Assembly (NCBI GenBank): GCA_902728285.1
Contig: CACVBU010000274.1
Coordinates: forward strand, 834,942 to 898,941
Direction of reading: 5' to 3'
DNA: 64,000 nt
Source of the DNA: Clytia hemisphaerica
Lineage: Eukaryota; Cnidaria; Hydrozoa; Leptothecata; Clytiidae
Below the pieces are notes generated by a model. It did not search any database and was not told the origin of the DNA. It saw nothing but the letters and a program-made list of their open reading frames with translations. The translations under genes and the position numbers were made by a program. Shown here piece after piece: positions 57,961 to 64,000 of this stretch. Each line of letters begins with the position of its first letter. Positions within the stretch are counted from its first letter, which is position 1.

Positions 57961-58509
57961 GAGATAGTATAGAAAAAATGCTCACTACGGCATCATTTCT
58001 TTTTGTTTCTTTGATTTTCTCCATAAAAACAACATCAAAGTGGTCGGAAGTGTATCAAGTTTGGTCGTTCCACTGGTTGATTGCGGGATTTTCGAGTAAA
58101 CTTGAACAAATTTGAAGTCGATACCATAGATTTCAAATTCGAAAATTTTAGTTTATGGAGAGTTCTTTAACGAAGAGTTAGAGGCTAAAACTCCAAAGGT
58201 TAGTATTAATTATGAAATATTTCAAACTTGATAAATGAAGGACTTTTCTCAGTATAATCAGCAATAAGGCTATTTACTATCAATGGTCAGCTGCCAAAGT
58301 ATGTTTTTGTATGTCGTTTTTTACTCAAGGACCAAAATGTATATAAGAAATAATATAGAGAAACGATGAAATTATGATATGAAGTTTTTAATTCATCAAG
58401 ATGGTGTAAAAATCAATCTTACAGGGAAAATAAAAAGTTTAATAAAATATTCATAGTCCTAAGTCCGGTCCATTCTGCATTGTTGATGCCATATTCGATA
58501 TAAGCATGT

Positions 58510-59489
58510 TTACCATGGGGTAGGCTTGTGGTATCTACGTTTGGGGTGGAATCTGCCATGTGGGTAGTATCCTTTGACATTGTAGAAATTTTGGCTCTCC
58601 AAAACTGTCTTGTTGAAAGTTCCGCTAACATCTCGTTTGCATGATTCCTTGTCTTTGCTTCTGTAACATCTGACGTAGGATTTGTATTTGCTGTATCTGA
58701 TTCGATAACAGGCTCTGATGTAATATTTGGTGCAGAATTTGCAGGTGGTTGTGTATTTGTATTGGCAATATTTTCGAACAACAACTCGGACACATCGTCG
58801 GTTGTAGAGACCACCACGTTTGACGCATTTGCGACGGTACCAGCATTTGTTTGGTTTGTCTGCGCGTGTGTTTTTGCATTCACCAACGTTCTTGTCGACG
58901 AAAACATCAACTCTCTTTCGGGAAACTCTTTTCTTGGGATAATATCTGACATGTCTGGCATCTAAAAGAAGAGGATGATTCTTACTGATAATTTATTGGA
59001 ATTACAGCTTTGTTTGCTAGGTTGTCTGTGTATAGAAAGAATCCGTTCTCCTTTAGTTAAATATTTGTACAAATACAGAAGTTATTTAAGAACGAGAGAA
59101 TTTACCAGCTTGATCTTGGAGATCTTCTGATTCTTCGTCTTCGTCTTCATCTTCGTCTTGTTCAATGTCGTCACTTTCACTTTCGTTTTCTTGATCTTCT
59201 TGATCCAATGGTAGTTCATCGTCTAATTCATCTTCAACTGCTTCTGCTGCTGGAGTTTCATTTTTTGATGATTCTTCGGCGCCTGTTTATGGAACAAAAT
59301 GTGTTGATAAAAATTAAGACAATTTGGAGGTAACAAACGAAGGTAAAGTTCGCTTTAAAACTTATAATTAGAAAGATGTTCTTTTTGCGAAGTAAAGGTT
59401 GAATGAAATAAAGTTATTAGGAGTATTAACTTACAATAAACTGTTGCAACCAAGAAGGAGAAAAGTAACAAAGCTTTCCAAATCTTCAT
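58510..59489 (-). CDS. Secreted cationic 10-Cys precursor, copy 5 (tail type B)
   Basis: Exons 59489-59435, 59282-59106 and 58961-58510 give 227 residues with standard GT-AG introns. The propiece has SSKNET and ESDDIEQ variants. All ten cysteines are present. A few changes set it apart (FVDKNV for FVNKNV; SQNFYNVKGYYPHGRF at the start of the tail). The tail ends HKPTPW, as in copies 2 and 6. Downstream 58100-58500 mirrors the region behind copy 2. Confidence 0.87.
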
Positions 59490-59554
59490 TTTGAATTGAG
59501 TTGTTATCTTGACAAGTGGAACTGTAAAGATGATTGGTTTTGCTTCGGCTGGCC

Positions 59555-59562
59555 TTTTTATA
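59555..59562 (-). promoter_or_regulatory. TATA box of precursor copy 5
   Basis: TATAAAAA on the minus strand, within ATTATATAAAAAGGCC, 73 bases before the ATG. Confidence 0.8.
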
Positions 59563-59579
59563 TAATTTCTTCACGAGGA

Positions 59580-61590
59580 AGTCCGCATGCGTTTAATTGA
59601 TACTGGGTTTCTGTCCATTAATATTTGGTTTTATTTTTTCATAGATTTTGAAAACCCAAGACTTGACGAACTTCCTTAACACCGCAAACAATAACATTGC
59701 TCCACAATCAGCAAAATGAGTAATTTTGATTTAAGAAAGACCTGGTGCATGCACTTGCTAAGATATTCGTGGTTTTCTTCTATTTGACTTAATCGATTTC
59801 TTTGTTTGTCAAATTAACCAAAAAACAAAGGCCAATATAGGTAAAATCGACCAGCGCTGCGATATTATTTCCTTGTATAAAAACTTGTCTTATTAGAAAA
59901 AAGATAAAAGTAGAATTTCACCTATAAAATCTCCTAAAAAGGCAGCAAAAACTATAACATCTTGACAAAAATAGAAAATAGAAAATAAGAAGACACAAAA
60001 AGGTCGAATTCATGGATAAAATTCCCAAAACCTTGGAAAAACTACAAAAGATTTGAAGGGAGTCTGTAAAGCAATGAAAATAAACATGTTCTACCATAAT
60101 AAATTTTATTTTTGTTTCGATTTTGGGAATTTTAGAGTCTTGCGGGTCCATAAAACAAATAATCAAATTGGTCTCGCCTAATAAAAAATATATAAAATTG
60201 ATACTAGACCATTTTTTTTTTTTTTTGTTCTTCAAGAAAGAGATATTATCAGGCTAGTATTTTAATCAAGTTATTCTAGTTTCAGCAATAGCAGTTATTG
60301 AGCAATTTCTTAATTTAATTATCCATGGCATTTGGCTACGGTGTTCAAGGTCGCGGCTTTAACAATTAGCCAGGTCATACCAGGGATTTGCGAAATGGAT
60401 TTTGTTTGATGCTCAGCAATCATACAGAGCTCTAAGGATGAGTGAAGAAAGCCACGAAAAGGAGTGCCATGTTCCCGTACCTTCTGGTAGACAGATAAAG
60501 AAAAACGAGTCCTCTGGTCCCATTCAGCTTTGATTGAAAACTTCATTCAACTTTATGTTACTATCACATGCAAAAATAGACAGCTGTCGATTTTGCAGTT
60601 TTCGAGTACATTTCTGATTCGGGTGAGATAGAATTTCTTAAGTCAGCTTTAATTAAAAGCACACCAGACCATCTAAAAGAAATGTTGGAAGAAAGAGGCA
60701 ATGAGTCATTTCATAAATAGGAAAAAGTATTACAGTATAGTCTCCATAACTCAAATACGCACGGGGAACACAAATTCTTTCAAGTTATGGAAATTTTGAG
60801 ATATGTTGGAGTAAGGTTTATAAGGAAGGCATTGCTAACTGAAGAAGAAACTAAATTGTTTGCGTTAGGGATATATTCGAATGAAACGTTAAGAAGTTTT
60901 CGGTTAATTCAATGTAGAAACATGACAACAGTCACTACGTTCAGGCTATTTTGAAATGTTTTCAATGAACCTCGGGATTATTAATCCCAAATCACCCTCT
61001 AAACCATGTTATTACTAGTATTAATAACTTAAATTTCAGGTACGAATTTTTACTTTGCAGACAAGCCTGTAAAATACAGTCGGCCACCCTTCAGAACCCA
61101 GGGGGTATAACAAGCTTCTGAAAAGCCTTTCGACGATAAAATAATCATCTGAGGTGGTCTGCAAAATTTCATCTATGCCGAGTGCGTGATTTTTTAATAC
61201 AAAAATGCTCAGTATTCTGCCCAAAATGCTCATCATAGCAAACTGCTTGTCCAATTTTGACATTTCTGACAGCCTACTAATGTTACCAATACCTAACTTT
61301 GATCCAAGTTTCAAATAAAAAACTATTTCTTATCCTAAGACAAATAGTTAGAGTTGAAATAGATAAAAAAGAGAAATCATGGGCCAGTACTCCGAGGTCC
61401 AAAAATAAACCTACCCGGTTAATAGTAAAGGATTGGAACATAAAGTTATACGATTTTGAGGGAAAAAGGCTGTTTTACACTTTTGCCGAAACATACGTTC
61501 TTTAGTTCTTTCTTTCGCTCGAATTTCTTGAAGACCAAAATGTATATGGTAAAAATAAAACAGTCCAGTTTATTTTGAAAATTTTAATAT
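59580..61590. repeat. Spacer between copies 5 and 6, mirror of 41.6-43.9 kb
   Basis: Inverse match in pieces to the spacer between copies 1 and 2 (see 41600-43900), including GACCTGGCTAATTG and the TCTGTCTACCAGAAGGTACGG phrase. It shows the two-gene block was duplicated in inverse orientation. Confidence 0.7.
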
Positions 61591-61705
61591 TCTTCAAGAT
61601 GATGCAAAAACCAATTTTACAGGGAAAATAGAAAGTTTAATAAAATTCATAGTCCTCAGTCCGGTCCATTCTGCATTGTCGATGCCATATTCGAAGTAAG
61701 CATGT

Positions 61706-62683
61706 TTACCATGGGGTAGGCTTGTGGTATCTACGTTTGGGGTAGAATTTGCCGTGTGGGTAGTATCCTTTGACGTTGAAGAATTTTTGGCTCTCCAAAA
61801 CTGTCTTGTTGAAAGTTCCGCTAACATCTCGTTTGCATGATTCCTTGTCTTTGCTTTTGTAACATCTGACGTAGGATTTGTATTTGCTGTATCTGATTCG
61901 ATAACAGGCTCTGATGTAATATTTGGTGCATAATTTGCAGGTGGTTGTGTATTTGTATTGACAATATTTTCGGACGACAACTCGGACACATCGTCGGTTG
62001 TAGAGACCACCACGTTTAACGCATTTGCGACGGTACCAGCATTTGTTTGGTTTGTCAGCGCGTGTGTTTTTGCATTCACCAACGTTCTTGTTGACAAAAA
62101 CATCGACTCTCTTTCGGGAAACTCTTTTCTTGGGATAATATCTGACATGTCCGGCATCTAAAAGAAGAGGATGATTCTTATTGATAGTTTCTTCGAATTA
62201 CAGCTTCGTTTGCTATGTAATGTATAAAGTATTAATAGAGTAACTGTTTCAGATACTTTGTATTAATAACAGAAGTCAATTAAGAACGAGAGCATTTGCC
62301 AGCTTGGTCTTGGAGATCTTCAGATTCTTCGTCTTCGTCTTCATCTTCGTCCTGTTCAATCTCATCACTTTCACTTTCGTTTTCTTCACCTTCTTGATCC
62401 AATGGTAATTCATCGTCTAATTCATCTTCAACTGCTTCTGCTGCTGGAGTTTCATCTTTTGATGATTCTTCGGCGCCTGTTTATCGAACAAAAAGTGTTG
62501 ATAGAAATTAAGACAATTTGGAAGTGACAAACGAAGGTAAAGTTCGCTTTAAAACTTATAATTAGAAAGATGTTCTTTTTGCGAAGTAAAGGTTGAATGA
62601 GATAAAATTGTTCTGAGTATTTACTTACAATAAACTGTTGCAACCAAGAAGGAAAGAAGTAACAAAGCTTTCCAAATCTTCAT
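61706..62683 (-). CDS. Secreted cationic 10-Cys precursor, copy 6 (tail type B, GC donor)
   Basis: Exons 62683-62629, 62476-62300 and 62157-61706 give 227 residues. The second intron starts GCAAAT where all others have GTAAAT, so it would be a GC-AG intron, a rare but functional class; otherwise it would be a splice mutation. In exon 3 all ten cysteines are present, with KLC for KFC and CYKSK for CYRSK. The promoter with TATA is intact. The upstream block is of a second type, shared with the orphan promoter at 57045. Confidence 0.8.
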
Positions 62684-62748
62684 TTTGAATTGAGTTGTTA
62701 TCTTGACAAGTGGAATTGTGAAGATGATTAGTCTTGCTTCGGATGGCC

Positions 62749-62756
62749 TTTTTATA
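62749..62756 (-). promoter_or_regulatory. TATA box of precursor copy 6
   Basis: TATAAAAA on the minus strand, 73 bases before the ATG. Confidence 0.8.
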
Positions 62757-63104
62757 TCATTTATTAATGAGGAAGTCCGCAGGCGTTTAATTGACACTGG
62801 GTTTCTACCCATTAGTATTCGGTTTTATATTTTGATATTAATGAAACCCAATTCTAATGATCTTCCATAACGCTAGATTTTAAACTGGTGTCTATAATAT
62901 TAGAAAGAATTTTGCAGTGGCTTTTATGGATTGTGGGTAGCATATATTAATCATCTTCTTTGTTGTGAATATAAACTAGTTGATAGGTGCGCGCCTTCGA
63001 ATAAATAACATTATTAAGAAAGATGCTAACTTTGTTTATCATTCCAATACTTCAGGCGTACAAACGCGAGCAGAATCTTCTGCGAGTATGAAAAATCGCA
63101 AAAT

Positions 63105-63640
63105 TTACGACAAGTTCAGTTCTTGAGAACAGCGAATATGGTCTAGGATAAGCGAAAACAAGGAAGAGTCATCAGCAAATAGTTTGAACATGGAAATAAT
63201 GTAAATAAAAAAAAAGAGGAGTCCGAGAATAGATCTCTGAGGTACACCAGCCAAGATTTTCGTCAAATCAAAAGCTTGACCATCAAGAAACACCGGTTCC
63301 GTCTCCCGTGAAGAAAATTCTGGAATAATAAAAGAAGAGAGCCAGAAACACCATATGACTTAAGTTTGAAAATTAAACCATTATGCCAAACTCTGTCAAA
63401 AATTTTGGAAATATCAAGGAATACTCCACGAGTATCTAGGGGTCGATCAATATCAAAACCATTCAGGATGTCGTGTGTTATGGATAACAGCTGAGACAAA
63501 CAAGAGTCACCATTGCAGAAACCAGAATGGGAATTTGTGAAAATATTGTTGTTTTCGAAATAGGTGTAGACGGAGTCAAAGATTTTTCAAAGATTTTTCC
63601 AAAAATAGGCAGAAGAGACACTGTCCGTCAGAATCTTGAG
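63105..63640 (-). pseudogene. Non-LTR retrotransposon reverse transcriptase remnant 2
   Basis: Duplicate of the remnant at 57425-57960, with the same frameshift region and motifs (VFLDISKIFDRVW, KILAGVPQRSILG, FADDSSLF). Here GVPQ is kept where the first copy has VVPQ. It was duplicated together with its neighbours rather than inserted separately. Confidence 0.8.
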
Positions 63641-64000
63641 ATAGTATAGAAAAAATGCTCACTACGGCATCATTTCTTTTTGTTTCTTTGATTTTCTCCA
63701 TAAAAACAACATCAAAGTGGTCGGAAGTGTATCAAGTTTGGTCGTTCCACTGGTTGATTGCGGGATTTTCGAGTAAACTTGAACAAATTTGAAGTCGATA
63801 CCATAGATTTCAAATTCGAAAATTTTAGTTTATGGAGAGTTCTTTAACGAAGAGTTAGAGGCTAAAACTCCAAAGGTTAGTATTAATTATGAAATATTTC
63901 AAACTTGATAAATGAAGGACTTTTCTCAGTATAATCAGCAATAAGGCTATTTACTATCAATGGTCAGCTGCCAAAGTATGTTTTTGTATGTCGTTTACTC

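Larger units (their letters stand above)
57045..58320. repeat. Left copy of a 1.28 kb block repeated at 62720-64000
   Basis: The offset is about 5.68 kb throughout and identity is very high. The block contains the orphan or working promoter, the reverse transcriptase remnant and the 3' flank of a precursor gene. Confidence 0.85.
62720..64000. repeat. Right copy of the 1.28 kb block
   Basis: Near-identical to 57045-58320. At its right edge the window ends within sequence that, in the left copy, lies about 190 bp before the 3' end of a precursor gene. Confidence 0.85.

Noticed and set aside
61958..62161. Antisense ORF of 67 codons repeated opposite exon 3 in every copy
   Set aside because: It lies fully opposite the Cys-rich frame; its conservation is explained by the coding strand.

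Overview
The window is nuclear DNA of an animal. It is A+T-rich by eye, its genes have spliceosomal introns, and it is crowded with small inverted-repeat DNA transposons, tRNA-derived repeats and broken non-LTR retrotransposon pieces. Two conserved metazoan genes support this: a DEG/ENaC-type sodium channel and a C2CD5 (C2 domain-containing protein 5) homologue. I cannot name the species. The mix would fit a marine invertebrate, possibly a non-bilaterian.

Layout. From 1 to 15 kb there is no convincing host gene, only a mosaic of MITE-like elements, including a 5.7 kb terminal-inverted-repeat element (5826-11538) sitting inside another element. At 15.6-20.8 kb lies a complete two-exon DEG/ENaC channel on the minus strand. 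At 25.8-38.4 kb are seven candidate exons (minus strand) for the C-terminal third of C2CD5; its 5' exons were not found. Its introns are full of repeats, including a tRNA-Thr-like sequence held in a long hairpin.

From 40.0 to 62.7 kb is the most interesting part: six related three-exon genes, copies 1-3 on the plus strand and copies 4-6 on the minus strand, facing each other. Each encodes a short signal peptide, then a strongly acidic propiece rich in Asp/Glu, then a large Lys/Arg/Tyr-rich domain with ten cysteines and a His-rich tail ending in Pro-Trp. Five copies keep a TATA box exactly 73 bases before the ATG. The layout (acidic propiece masking a cationic Cys-rich product) resembles antimicrobial-peptide-like or other secreted defence precursors, but I recognise no named family. 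Two tail types exist: type A in copies 1, 3 and 4, type B in copies 2, 5 and 6. Copy 3 has lost its TATA region, one cysteine and a consensus splice donor. Copy 6 uses a GC donor. There is an orphan promoter at about 57.05 kb, and a 5.68 kb tandem unit predicts another copy just beyond the right edge. The flanking blocks are mirror images (39.9-45.5 kb and 58.1-62.7 kb), so the cluster grew by inverted plus tandem duplication.

Between the two arms are a 2.9 kb near-palindromic foldback element (46212-49113), an A-B-A'-B' repeat block (49.4-51.95 kb), and two copies of a broken reverse transcriptase.
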